This document shows positions 41,490 to 52,380 of a stretch of DNA of 64,000 bases, piece after piece. The DNA lies in NCBI GenBank assembly GCA_963575745.1, contig CAUYUJ010017787.1, positions 62,001 to 126,000 of the forward strand, written 5' to 3'. Each line of letters opens with the position of its first letter. Position 1 is the first letter of the stretch. Below the pieces are notes generated by a model, which worked only from the letters and a program-made list of their open reading frames with translations, had not been told where the DNA came from and did no database searches. This DNA is from Prorocentrum cordatum (Eukaryota; Sar; Dinophyceae; Prorocentrales; Prorocentraceae). Position numbers and translations under genes: made by a program.

Positions 41490-41815
41490 GCGGGTGCGGC
41501 CACGGCGGTGCCCCCCCTCGCGCCGCGGGCCCTGGTGCTTAGGCCATCGCTCTTAGCACGGTCAACTGTGCGCCTAGCCATTCTGGCTTGCCATTTTGGC
41601 TTGCCATCCTGGCCTCTTCTCGCGCCTACTTGCGCTCGTTGGCCTCGGTGGCGTTGCTGGGGTCGTCCCGTGCGCTGCCGTGGCGCCGCTGTGCGCCTAG
41701 CCATTTTGGCTTGCCATCCTGGCCTCTTCTCGCGGCTACTTGCGCTCGTTGGCCTCGATGGCGGTACTGGGGTCGCCCCGTGTGCTGCTGCGCCGCCGCT
41801 GTCGCTTTACTCTGG
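41490..41815 (+). repeat. ~123-bp tandem repeat with spliced-leader-like 13-mers
   Basis: Two and a half units containing GTGCGCCTAGCCATTTTGGC, TTGCCATCCTGGCCTCTTCT, and TACTTGCGCTCGTTGGCCTC. The first unit contains GCCATTCTGGCTT, GCCATTTTGGCTT and GCCATCCTGG in direct succession. TAGCCATTTTGGCT at 41698-41711 matches 14 bases of the dinoflagellate spliced leader. No protein-coding signal. Confidence 0.7.
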
Positions 41816-41976
41816 GCCGTGGGGGCCAGCTGCCCTCGGATAAGCGCCCGCCGCTGCATGCACGTCAGACCCGCCATTTCACCCAGAAGAGGTGCTCGCT
41901 ACATACTGGAAATGAGGCAGCCACGAGGGCGCTCATCCCAAGGCGGTTGAGCCGTGGTGATGTGGTGCACGAGACC

Positions 41977-41977
<1 letters not shown>

Positions 41978-42058
<81 letters not shown>

Positions 42059-42080
42059 CAGCAGCAGCAGCAGCAGCAGC

Positions 42081-42111
<31 letters not shown>

Positions 42112-42136
42112 TAGTAGTAGTAGTCGTAGTAGTAGT

Positions 42137-42169
<33 letters not shown>

Positions 42170-42200
42170 GTAGTGGTAGTCGTTAGTCGTAGTCGTAGTC

Positions 42201-42232
<32 letters not shown>

Positions 42233-42348
42233 CGTAGTTTAGTAGTTCGGTAGTTAGTCGTAGTAGTCGTAGTCGTAGTAGTTGTAGTAGTAGTAGTAGT
42301 TAGTTGAGTCGTAGTAGTAGTATAGTAGTAGTAGTAGTAGTAGTAGGT

Positions 42349-42382
<34 letters not shown>

Positions 42383-42384
42383 GT

Positions 42385-42426
<42 letters not shown>

Positions 42427-42507
42427 CAAGTAGTAGTGGTAGTAGTAGTAGTAGGAGTAGTAGTAGTAGTCGTAGTAGTAGTAGTAGTAGTCGTCGTCGT
42501 CGTCGTC

Positions 42508-42540
<33 letters not shown>

Positions 42541-42558
42541 TTGGTAGTAAGTGGTAGT
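41978..42558. repeat. (AGT)n microsatellite with a GCA block
   Basis: About 580 bp of AGT repeats with CGT variants and a short (AGC)n block near 42058-42095. Open frames in it are poly-Val, poly-Tyr or poly-Thr artefacts. Confidence 0.95.
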
Positions 42559-42579
42559 AATGACCACATGAATGATGAT

Positions 42580-43345
42580 ACCTATACGACCACCCCTCGG
42601 GTGATAGGGAGGTTGACGGGGGTAGATAGGGGGGAACCAACATCTGACTCGATCGATCTTACTATCGATCTCAGTCAACGGGACACCACGGGACACCACG
42701 GGACACCACGGGACATTTGTCGATCCCGATCTCACTATCGATCTCACTCAACGGGACACCACGAGGCATCACGGGACAGCACGGGACACCACGGGACTTT
42801 TCTCGATCTTCTTATCGGTCTCACTATTGGTATCACTATCGATCTCACTCAGCGGGACACCACAGGACACCACGGGACACCACGGGACACTTCGGGACAC
42901 CACATCGGTCTCATTATCGATCTCACTATCGATATCACTATCGATCTCACTCAATGGGACACCACGGGACACCACAGGACACCTGTCGATCTCACTATCG
43001 ATCTCACTATCGATCTCACTCTTGGGGACACCACTGGAAACCACGGGACACCTCGCGGCACCACGTCGATCCCAGTATCGATCCCCATATCGATCTCACC
43101 ATCCATCTCACTCAACGTGCCACCACGGGACACCACCGGACACCGCTGGGGCCAGTGCCGGACGGACGGACGGACGGAAGAGAAACATTTGTTTTGATTT
43201 CGCCGTAGCAACGGCGGATTCATTCCTCTCGTGCGCCCACGCAGCTTCGCTTCGCCCGCACGCACGACACGAACGAAACGAAACGATTTCCTGGTTGGGA
43301 GTTTCCGTTCCATTGCGATCTCACCCCCCAACCTCCGACTATTGT
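42580..43345. repeat. Composite satellite unit 1: 12-mer and 10-mer arrays plus a conserved module
   Basis: Starts CCTATACGACCACCCCTCGG. It then alternates a 12-bp repeat (CGATCTCACTAT) with a 10-bp repeat (GGGACACCAC). It ends with GGACGGACGG and a ~155-bp conserved module (43190-43345; includes CATTCCTCTCGTGCGCCCAC and CACGACACGAACGAAACG). Confidence 0.85.
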
Positions 43346-43509
43346 TAGTAATCCTTTTGTTCTATCTATAATAATTGATACGACTAATCACAGTCAAAAT
43401 GCGACTGATACTAGGAAAATTAACATTATTAATAAGATTGCCAACGATGGTAATAAGAAATACCCATTCCAATAATAATCACACTAATACGATTCTGATT
43501 AATACTACT

Positions 43510-44505
43510 AATGCCTATACGACCACCCTTCGGGCGGTAAGGAGTTCGTGTGGGGGGGGAACAAACGTCTGACTCAATCGATTGCTTTATCGATTTCAAT
43601 ATCGATCGCAATATCGTTCTCGCTGTCGATCCCACTGATCTCACTATCGATTTCACTATCGATCGCACCATCGATTTCAATATCGATCACTATCGATCTC
43701 ACGATCGATCTCACCATCAATCTCACTCAAAGGGATACCACGGGACACCACGGGACACCTGTCGATCTCACTATCAATTTCGCTATTGATCTCACGATCG
43801 ATCTCACTCTCAACGGGACACCACGGGACACCTGTCGATCTCATTATTGATCTCACTATCGATATCACGATCGATATCACTATCGATCTCACCCTCAACG
43901 GCACACCACGGCATACCACGGGACACCACGGGACACCACGGGACACCTGTCGATCTCATTATCGATCTCACTAAATTGGACACCACGGGGCACCACGGGA
44001 CACCTGTCGATCTCTTTATCGATCTCACTATCGATCTCACTCAACACGGGACACCACGGGACACCACGGGACACCGCGGGACACCGCGAGCCACCACCGG
44101 ACGGACGGACGGACGGGCGGGCTGGGGGAGAAATATTTATTTTGGATCGCCCTAACAACAGCGGGACACCACGGGAAACCGCCGGACACCGCGAGCCACC
44201 GCCGGACGGGCGGGCGGGTGATAATCTTTTGTTTTGATTTCGCCTTAGCAACTGTGGGACACCACGGGACACCACGAGACACCACGGGACACCGCGGGAC
44301 ACCGCGGGACACCGTGAGCCACCACCGGACGGGTGGGCGGGAATCATTTATTTTGACTTCGCCCTAGCAGCGGCGGGTTCATTCCTCCTGCGCGCCCACG
44401 CAGCTTTACCTCGCCCGCACGCACGACACGAACGAAACAACACGATTTCCCGGTTGGGGGTCTCCGTCCCGCTGCGATCTCACCCCCCAACCTCCGATTA
44501 GTAGT
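43510..44505. repeat. Composite satellite unit 2
   Basis: Repeats the layout of 42580-43345: CCTATACGACCACCCTTCGG, mixed 12-mer and 10-mer arrays, GGACGGACGG, and the conserved module at 44347-44505. Two abbreviated module copies (about 44137-44165 and 44225-44260) sit inside the 10-mer array. AT-rich TAATAATC-type DNA separates the units (43346-43509). Confidence 0.85.
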
Positions 44506-44740
44506 GATTATCATACGAATAACAATAGCAATGATGATAACGCAGCAACAGTAACAACGATAAGACGAATCATGACACTAAGACACATAACATAGTATCA
44601 CGAATACTAATCATAATCATACGAATAATATTAAGCAGAAGAGGTTAAGCATACTGACAGTAAGAATGCGAATCATACAAACAACACGAACAGTAATTAT
44701 CCGGGCGAAGAGCCCATCCATGCGCAGTTGTGAACACCGC
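44506..44740. other. AT-rich spacer
   Basis: Low-GC DNA rich in ATA, ACG and AAT motifs, similar in texture to 43346-43509. No gene seen. Confidence 0.5.
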
Positions 44741-44744
44741 GTTC

Positions 44745-45345
44745 TGGGTAGTCCTTTCGGTGGAGCTCTTGGTTGGGCCAAGAACCGTGTGATGCGTGTG
44801 CCAAAGTGGGCGTCGGGCGCATGCGGCCTGTGCCACTGAGGCCTTCGGTGGAACTCCCTATGGGGCCGCGAACCGTGTGAGGGGTGTGCCAAAATGAGCG
44901 TCGGGCGCATGCGGCCTGTGTCACTGGGGCCTTCGGTGGATCTCCCTATGGGGCCACGAGCCGTGTGAGGGGTGTGCCAAACTGGGCGTCGGGCGCATGC
45001 GGCCTGTGTCATTGGAGCCTTCAGTGGAGCTCCCCATGGGGCCACGAGCCGTGTGATGGGTGTGCCAAAAGATTGCATCGGGCGCGTGCGGCCTGTGCTA
45101 CTGGCGCCTTCAGTGGAGCTCCCCATGGGGCCGCGAACCGTCTGAATGGTGTGCCAAAATGGGCGTCGGGCGCATGCGGCCTGTGCCATTGGGGCCTCAG
45201 GTGGAGCTCTCTACAACAAGGGCCGCGAACCGTGTGCGGGGTGTGCCAAAATGGGCGTCGGGCGCATGCGGCCTGTACCATCGGCGCCTTCGGTGGAGCT
45301 CCCTATGGGGCCACGAACCGTGTGAGGGGTGTGCAGAAATGGTGG
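44745..45345. repeat. ~88-bp tandem repeat, seven copies
   Basis: Units contain TTCGGTGGAGCTCCCTATGG, GGCCGCGAACCGTGTG, GGGTGTGCCAAAATGGGCG and TCGGGCGCATGCGGCCTGTG. Starts of the GGTGGAGCT block fall at about 44758, 44845, 44933, 45021, 45111, 45199 and 45292. Confidence 0.9.
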
Positions 45346-45710
45346 ACATGCGGAGAGCAGAGGCAAGGATGGGGAGGAGGGAGGAGGGGGTAGTGGGAGT
45401 GAGGTGTGGGACGGCGACGATGGTGATGCTGATGGATGGTGATGATGCTCACGGATGATGAGGAGGAGGGAGGGGGCAGCGGGAGGAGGAGGAGGAGGAG
45501 GAGGAGGAGGAGGAGGAGGAGTGGGAACGCGGGGCGTTGTCTCTTCAAAACGAGGACCCAGCACCTCAGGATGGTTGGGAATAATGGTAAGAATGCGAAT
45601 AACACGAATATTAATGATAAGAAGAAGAGGAAGAACAGGACAAGTAATAACAGTGGCAATAATACGAGTAATAATAACAATAATAATAATGCCTAGACAA
45701 AGAAGACCAT
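45346..45710. repeat. Purine-rich (GGA)n tract and AT-rich (AAT)-like tract
   Basis: 45350-45525 is dominated by GGA and GAGGA repeats; 45590-45700 by AATAATA and AAGAAG motifs. No coding signal beyond low complexity. Confidence 0.8.
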
Positions 45711-45899
45711 ACCACTAACCCAACTAACATTATTGAATCGCTTCGCTCATTCCGCCGGCCCGTGATATGGCATCGCTGGTTTTTGTCTGTGTGTTCGTTG
45801 CCCATGTTGCGCTCTTGGGGGCGGGTGTTGTTCGGACGCGTTGCGTGGGGAGTTTTGATGGTGAAGCAGTTCCCTGGGGGTCGTCTCTCGATGGGGCGA

Positions 45900-46585
45900 A
45901 ATAGAGTCGTCGTCAAGATGCTTCTTTGGGGGGCCTCTTGGGGTCTGTTGAGAGGCCGTTCGGGGGCGCCTGGGAGACATGTTTGAAGCCTTCTGGGGCT
46001 TCTTTTGGGCCTCCTGGGAGTCTCCTGGGGCCTCTTGGCGACATCTTGGGGCCTCTTGGAGGCCTCTTGGGGCCTCTTTGGGACCTCCTGGGCGCCTTCT
46101 GGGACGGAGGGCTCCATTTTTGAGTTCTCGGTATCCCTCCTGAGTCCCTCTTGGGCCCGTCTAGGGGCCTCTTGGTCCGTCTTGGGCGGCACTTGGGCCG
46201 TCTTGAGGGCTCTCTTGGGTCGTTTCGGCGCCGTCTTGGGAGCTTCGTGGGCCGTCTTGGAGCGGTCTTGGGGGCCTCTTGGGCCGTCTTGGAGCGTCCG
46301 GAAGCCGAAAAAGCCAGAACACAAAAAACATCGAAAAAACCAATGAAAATCAACGATTTTGGCCTCTTGGGGCTCTCTTCGGAGGCCTCTTGGAAGGCTC
46401 TTGGGGCGTCTTGGAGGCCTCTTGGGCTGTCTTGGGGGCCTTTTGGGCCGTCTTGGGGTCATCTTCGGCGTCTTCGAGCGCTCTTTGGGCGTCTCGGGGG
46501 CCTCTTGGGCAGTCTTGGGGGCCTCTTGGGGCACTCTGAGCGCGCTCTGGGGAGCCTGAGAGGCCGCACCCAGAAGGAAAACCAT
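45900..46585. repeat. CTTGGGGCCT degenerate repeat with 10-11-bp spacing (locus 1)
   Basis: Dozens of CTTGG blocks spaced mostly 10, 11 or 15 bp apart (GGCCTCTTGG, GCCGTCTTGG). All six frames are nearly open and give repetitive Trp/Gly/Leu or Arg/Pro/Lys peptides, so they are not called genes. The family recurs at 59530-60060 and 63645-63790 in the same orientation. A GGTCGGGCGGC tandem tail follows at 46598-46660. Confidence 0.8.
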
Positions 46586-46794
46586 CTCTGAGTAGACTTG
46601 GTCGGGCGGCGGTCGGGCGGCGGTCGGGCGGCGACCGGGCGGCGACCGGGCGTTGGTCGGGGTACTTTTCGCCGGGGACCACCAGGGGCTGCCCCGCGCG
46701 CGCGAACTAGAAATACTGTTAATACTGTTAACCAGTTACCGGAGATCTTAGCACGCCCTGGCCCGTTGGGCCGGCGAATTACCACTAAGTAGCA

Positions 46795-47188
46795 TATTAC
46801 TACTACTCTTGCGACGACTACTAATACTACGGCTACTACCGCTACTACTACTACTACTACTACTACTATACTCTATTACTTTACGACTACTTTTACTACT
46901 ACTACTATTACTACTACTACTACTACTACTACTTCTACTACTACTACTACTACTACTATACTACTACTACCTACTACTACTACTATTACTACCACTGCTA
47001 CTACTACTACTGCTACTACTACTACTACTACTACTACTACTCTTTACGATTACTACTTCTATTACTATTACTGTTATTATTATACTATCTACTCTACTAC
47101 TATACTACTACTACTACTACTACTAACTACTACTACTACTACTATTACTACTACTACTACTACGACTACTACTACCACCACCACCACC

Positions 47189-47224
<36 letters not shown>

Positions 47225-47249
47225 TCCACTACTACTACTATTACTACTT

Positions 47250-47315
<66 letters not shown>

Positions 47316-47335
47316 TATTCTTACTACTTCGGGTA
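46795..47335. repeat. (ACT)n trinucleotide microsatellite
   Basis: About 540 bp of ACT repeats with TAT, CCA and TTC variants, the reverse complement class of the AGT tracts at 35.1 and 42.0 kb. Confidence 0.95.
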
Positions 47336-47747
47336 GTAGTACTAGTAACGAGAATAATGAAAGCAATGCCACGAATAAGAGCAGTACTAATGAATATCAC
47401 ACGGCGACGATTCACACTCGTAATAATAAGAAAGAGGAAAGACACATGGGAAGAAACGCCATTTCTTGGATCGGTTCTGGGTCCCCCATGCGGCGCATCG
47501 GGAGCCGCCCTTGGCGCGCTCCGTGCGACAGGGAAGAGAGTCCAGCGCAAGTCCACGGAATCCGCCCAGACCTCCGAAAGGTGATATATTTATGGCGTCT
47601 TTGCCCTCCTTTTGGGCGAGGAAGAGGGGGGGGTGCGAAGGGCGAGGGGTAGGTAGTGCAAAGCTCACTGCCTTGCTGCTCCCGGGAGGGCGACGGAGGC
47701 CAGAGCGGCTATGGCGAGGGGACGTGGTTCCAACTGCCCGCTCGGAG

Positions 47748-47945
47748 GAGGCGAGCGTGCTGGTGCGTGACGTGTACGAGAAGGAGCACGGCTCTGGAGC
47801 ATCCGTACCGGATGCCGCGGTCCAGAGGGCGTGCAGGGAACTCGGGGTAGAGCCCGGGGGCCAGCTGCGGGAGGAGAAGTTTCTCGCGTTTTTCCGGAAC
47901 GCCAGCTCCTACTTCAGTTGGAGGGGCGAGCTGCTGGCCAGCGGC
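47748..47945 (+). CDS. Candidate host exon, helical domain
   Basis: Within a longer open frame, the segment EASVLVRDVYEKEHGSGASV through ACRELGVEPGGQ and EEKFLAFFRNASSYF has balanced, protein-like composition unlike the repetitive surroundings. It looks like two amphipathic helices with a Gly turn, loosely like an EF-hand-type or Ca-domain module, but no loop consensus was found. It may belong to the same gene as the coiled-coil exons downstream. Exon limits are approximate; an AG lies just before 47748. Confidence 0.35.
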
Positions 47946-48349
47946 GGCCACGCAGCTGGCGCTGCGGGCGCCGGGGGAGGCGCTCGGGGAACCCCGGCCA
48001 ATCTCCAGCAACAGACCTGGCCGGGGCCCATCCTGCCAGCTTCGTCTACCCGATCCCCATCTCCACTGGGCCGTGGTTTCTCGGCCCCACCATCCCACAC
48101 CCCCAGTTGGGGATGGGCTCCGCGAAACCTGAAGGGAACATCACATATCCCCATCAAGGGGGGAAATCGGCCAGCGGGGCTAAGGCCATGCCAGTGGGCA
48201 TGGGGATCGGTTAAGCGTTGCTCATCCTGGGCCACGGCGTGCTCTCTCCCTGCGACCAGGGGGGCGCGCGCGCGCACGGGTCCTGGGCCCAAGAGGGCTC
48301 CCCGGCCTGGATCGGTGGCGGTGTTTGTCTGGCGTTCTCCTCGGAGTCC

Positions 48350-48690
48350 CGCCGCTCCCGACGGTCTCGTCGCAGCCGCCGCCGCCGCCGCCCAGTGCTG
48401 GCGCGCTGGCCTCCGCCTCAGCTGGACAGGGGCTGAGCGTGGGGGCGGCCGCGCCACTCGGCGCAGCTGCAGCTGCCGCTGCGGGCCCGGCGCAGGCTCC
48501 AGGCACGGCCTCTCCCCAGCCCTCCGCGCCGCAGCTGGACCTGCAGGCCGAGCTGCGGCGCGCTCTTGCCTCGAGCGTCTGCCTGGGCAAGGCGTACGCG
48601 TCCACAGGCGCCATCGTCGTGCGGAAGACTGCGGACCCCGCGAGCAGCCAGGTCCAGCGCGCAGAAGAGGGCGGCACGACCAAATTCCTG
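48350..48690 (+). CDS. Candidate host exon, Pro/Ala-rich then helical
   Basis: An open frame with PPPPPPSAGALASASAGQG, Ala-rich repeats, then LDLQAELRRALASSV and AYASTGAIVVRKTADPASSQ. A second short candidate exon follows at 48838-48936 behind a pyrimidine-rich stretch ending TAG (ESLPAGTLLEVTRRSVDPSS). The domain is not recognised. Spliced arrangement is inferred. Confidence 0.3.
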
Positions 48691-49301
48691 CGATGGTTAC
48701 CTGGGTCAGAGGGCTGCTGGAGCAAAGACCAGACCCCCAGTGCGAGGCCTGTTGAATGCTGCGCCGTTCAGATTTCCCTGCAGCCCTCGCTCAAGGCCGC
48801 CGTCCGCTTGAATTGATGCTCGTCGTTTTGCTCCTAGAGGTGGAATCGCTGCCTGCAGGCACCCTGCTGGAGGTGACCAGGCGCAGCGTGGACCCCTCCT
48901 CGCACAGTGCCCTGGTCAGCTGGCGCCTTGCGGCAAGGGGCAGCTATGGGCCTGGGAATCCGTGGCCCTAGGGCCGTGGCCTTCTCTCGATTGTCGGCGA
49001 CTAGACAGGGTGTGGTCACGGTGCGTGTGGCTTCCGATTCGCGTCGTTCCGATTTTGGGGCACCACGTTGCCCTGGTGGGGCCTCTCCTCGGGGCGCGGC
49101 GGAGAGCTCCGTCGAGGTCCTCGCCCGCCGCCCAAGATGCGCCTTGCAAGTCGCACCTTTTGCGGAGCAAACCACGCCCTTCGGAGTCGCCGAACTTGGG
49201 CCGGGGCCCCCGGGCGGTGCCAGCGCCCAGGCATGTGGGCCTCCCGGGGCTCAGAGACGGGCGGCCCGCGCCCATGACCCCTGGGGCCACGGCCGCCCGA
49301 G

Positions 49302-49718
49302 CCCGACGGCGACTGGGTGCGGGACGGGGGCTGGATCGGCCTGCTCGCCCCTGGCGGCGGCGAGCTGCTGCTGCAGCCCGCGTTCTCCTCCGCGGACCTG
49401 GAGCAGGCGAGGAGCGAGGCCGTGCGCGAGGCCGCGCGCGAGGCGCAGCGGCTCCGCGACGTGCAGGTCGGAGGGAGGAGAAAACGGCAGAAGCATCAAC
49501 TTCCAGAGGTCGGCGCGGACATCTTGGAACGGCGCTTGGCCTCCCTGGCGGCGCCTCCGGCGCCGATGCAAGAAGTCCGCGTGGACCTCGGTAAGCTTAT
49601 GCCTACGCCGCTTTTGCTTGCTCCAGAGGAAGAGAGGCATCGGCAGGCCCTGCGGGAGGCCCACGAGGAGGCGCGGCTGGCCGCCGCGGCCGGGGACTCG
49701 GCGCACGAGGATCGATGA
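49302..49718 (+). CDS. Candidate coiled-coil exon 1
   Basis: Frame from DWVRDGGWIGLLAPGGGEL into a predicted coiled coil (SADLEQARSEAVREAAREAQ, LRDVQ) and, after a middle part, EEERHRQALREAHEEARLAA, stopping at TGA 49716. Canonical-looking splice signals lie inside: GTAAGC at 49591 and CTCCAG at 49621-49626, which would bound a 36-nt in-frame intron. The last block is closely similar to the exon at 50037-50231. Function unknown; structural or scaffold protein is a guess. Confidence 0.45.
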   Translation, partial: PDGDWVRDGGWIGLLAPGGGELLLQPAFSSADLEQARSEAVREAAREAQRLRDVQVGGRRKRQKHQLPEVGADILERRLASLAAPPAPMQEVRVDLGKLMPTPLLLAPEEERHRQALREAHEEARLAAAAGDSAHEDR

Positions 49719-50036
49719 TCCTCATCACGTGTGGCCTAATGTGTGTTACCCCGTTCTGCCTGTGCTAGCTCGTCACACCACCTTCGCCGTATTGAAGGGC
49801 TTCGCTGTCGCTAACGGTGTAGTCGGGGAAACGTAAGACTCGAGTTCGCCAGAACTCGGGTTTGCCTACATCTTTTGACGACCCCGCCCCATATCTTGAC
49901 GGTCCAGTTTTCGTGGAATGGTTGCAGTGGGAGCTCGCGTCGAATTTCAGATTGGGTCTCGTCATTTTCATGATGTCCCCGTCAGGCCAGCCCGAGCCCC
50001 CCGAACCCGAGTCTTGCGCTCTCCGCACGTTCTGAG

Positions 50037-50231
50037 GATCTTCGAGAGGAGAGCCACCAGCGGGTTCTGCGGGAGGCCCAGCAGCTCCGCGAGGAGGCGC
50101 GGCTGGCCGCGGACGCCGCGCAGGAGGCCGTGGGCACCGCGCGCGGGCGCGCCGCGCAGGCGGACGGGCTGCGGCAGGAGCTCGAGGCCAGCCTGGCCGA
50201 GGCCGGGGCGGGCCGCCAGGCTCTGGGCCCG
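50037..50231 (+). CDS. Candidate coiled-coil exon 2
   Basis: After TTCTGAG, an open frame reads DLREESHQRVLREAQQLREE, ARLAADAAQEAVGTARGRAA and ADGLRQELEASLAEAGAGRQ, a heptad-rich coiled coil, up to a GTGTGG at 50232 that could be a donor. DNA similarity to 49627-49710 (CTGCGGGAGGCCCA, GAGGCGCGGCTGGCCGC) indicates exon duplication. Confidence 0.5.
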
Positions 50232-50399
50232 GTGTGGGCTACACGTAGGAGGACCTCTTGCCGGAATGACCTCTGGTGCGGGCTGCGCGCGATCGCCGGA
50301 TCCCCCGATCGCTTGGGTTTGCCCCCCCCCCCCCCCCTCGCGGCTCGCCCCAGGCCCCGCACCAAAGGTCACTCTTGCCTGGGGTCACTCGAAAGAGCG

Positions 50400-51440
50400 T
50401 GTTCTACCGCTGCTGGCGGGAAAACCGGGGGGGGTCACTACCGGTTCGAACCCCTCCCCCCACCCCACCCCCCCCTCCGGATCCGGAAAACCGGGGGGGG
50501 TCACTACCGGTTCACACCCCCTCCCCCCCTACCCCCCCCCCCCTGCTCATCATGAAAGGGGGGAAAGGGGTGGGGTTCACTACCAGTTCGAACCCCTCCC
50601 CCCCCCCCCCCATCCGGATCCGAAAACCGGGGGGTGGTGTCCACTACCGTTCGAACCCCCCTCCCATCGAAACCCGAGTGGGGGTGCGGAACAGTGGCGG
50701 GACGGTGGCGGAGGGGACATCGGTGAGGGGAATAGCCGTGAACAGTGGTGGGGACAGTGGGACAGTGGACAGTGGTGGGGACGGTGGTGGATGGGACAAA
50801 GGAGGGAAAATGGGTGTACAGTGACAGTGGTGTGACGTGGTTGTGGGGGCAGGTGGGACAAATGAAATGAGGTGGAAACAGTGGGACAGTGGAGGGTATA
50901 ATGGTGGTGGGGACAGTGGTGAAGGCGGTGGCGAGGACGGCGGTGGGACAATGGGACAGAGGCACAGTGGGGACAGTGGTGGGGACAGTGGGGACAGTGG
51001 TGGGAACAGAGGGACAGCTCAGTGGGACAGCGGAGGAGTCAGTGGGACAGTGGGGACAGTGTGGATAGTCGGGCAGTGGTTGGGGCCGTGGAGACAGTGG
51101 GGAGAGTGGAACCGTGGTGGGAACAGTTCTGGGGACAGCGGGGACAGTGCGACAGTGGTGGGGCCACTGGTGGGGACAGTAGGGGCGGTGGTGGAACCAG
51201 TGGGGACAGCGGTGGTGAGGACAGTGGTGCTGGGAACACCAGTGGGGATGTGATGCGGACGGTGGTGGGGACCGGGAGTCGTTTGCTGGCGTGAAATGGG
51301 GGAGGGGGGGGGGGGGATCGAACCAGTAGTGAACCCCCCTCCCCAGTATTTTCCCGGTTCGGGGGGGGGGGGGGGGGGGGTGGGAGGGTTCGAACCGGCT
51401 AAGTGACCCCCCCCCCGGTTTATCCGAGCGGAGGGGGGGG
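50400..51440. repeat. GACAGTGG minisatellite flanked by inverted C-tract / G-tract repeats
   Basis: Left arm 50421-50660: three or four copies of a ~75-bp unit (AAAACCGGGGGGGG, TCACTACCGGTTCGAACCCC, poly-C). Centre 50685-51290: GGGGACAGTGGTG units. Right arm 51300-51425: the same motif in reverse complement (GGGTTCGAACCGGC, GTGACCCCCCCCCCGG) with long G runs. Poly-G continues to about 51640. Confidence 0.75.
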
Positions 51441-51915
51441 TGGGGGGGGGGGGGGGGGGGGGGGGGTTAGGGGGGTGGGGGGTTTTTGCCGGGGAAGGGG
51501 GGGGGTGGGGGTATGGGGGGGGGGGTGGGGAGGGGGGGGTGGGGGGGGTGGGGGGGGGGGGTGGGGGGGTGAGGGGTTTCCAGCAGGGGGGGGGTGGGTG
51601 GAAATACGGAGGGGGGGGGGGGGGGGGTGCGACCCCCGGGTTCCGGAGGAAAAGGTTGGCAATTTTCCACAGTAAAGCGGCGGTGGATCACGCTCTCTCG
51701 GTCACTCTTGCGTGTAGCCGATTGGTGGGGCGGCCCTGGCTCGTGCGGTTCGGGACAGGCTACGGGCTACGGCCTCATCCACCTGGTCTTGGCTGTGTCT
51801 GTCCGCAGCGGTGTTCGTTTGTTCCTCAAAATCTTCCTTGCCTCCCTGCTCCCCGTGGCTCCCTCTCCTACGTATTCTCCCTCTCCTCTCGTCTCCTCGT
51901 CCTTCTGCCAGCTGT

Positions 51916-52132
51916 ATGCTTGAGGACAGCACAGCCCACCCCCATCCCCAGCCAGGACCCCCACTCCCGATTTGGTGATCCAGGGGCTCCTGGCTGAGGG
52001 TGGGGGTGTTTTTTGGGGTCCTCGAGAGCCCCCCAAAGCCACCCCCACTGCCAGCCATGAGCGCCTGGATCACCAGGTCGGGAGTGGGGGTCTTGGCTGG
52101 GAGTGGGGGTGGATTGTGCTGTCCTCAATGCT
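51916..52132. mobile_element. Fold-back MITE with a 5-bp target site duplication
   Basis: A 207-bp palindromic element (51921-52127) whose ends are TGAGGACAGCAC at the left and its complement GTGCTGTCCTCA at the right. The arms are about 100 bp each with mismatches, and the centre lies near 52025 (GGGGTCCTCGAGAGCCCCCC). It is flanked on both sides by ATGCT (51916-51920 and 52128-52132). No coding capacity. The superfamily is not assigned. Confidence 0.8.
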
Positions 52133-52317
52133 GCAAGCGGCGCACATCAATGAAAGCGAAATCAGTGCTGCTACAGAAGCCACCCGTCTCTGGTCCAGCT
52201 GCTTGCGGTAAATCCCGCCACCGTGACAGCGAAGTACTCTGCGTGGCAACCTTGCATGCACCGTCGAAAAGGCTGTTTGTCGCCCCTAACATAGTGTCTA
52301 GGAGGACTTGGAGGTGG

Positions 52318-52346
52318 AGAAGGTTGAAGATGATGATGATGATGAC

Positions 52347-52380
<34 letters not shown>

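Noticed and set aside
44745-45345. Regularly spaced ~88-bp repeats considered as a CRISPR-like array
   Set aside because: The units are contiguous diverged copies with no unique spacers, and the DNA is eukaryotic.
45926-46591. Several 60-150-codon Trp/Gly-rich frames on both strands
   Set aside because: All arise from the CTTGGGGCCT repeat; the peptide is only the repeat translated.
50436-50460. tRNA or tRNA-derived SINE, because GGTTCGAACCC resembles a T-arm / B-box
   Set aside because: No A-box, acceptor stem or anticodon arm could be fitted; the motif repeats as part of a C-rich tandem unit.
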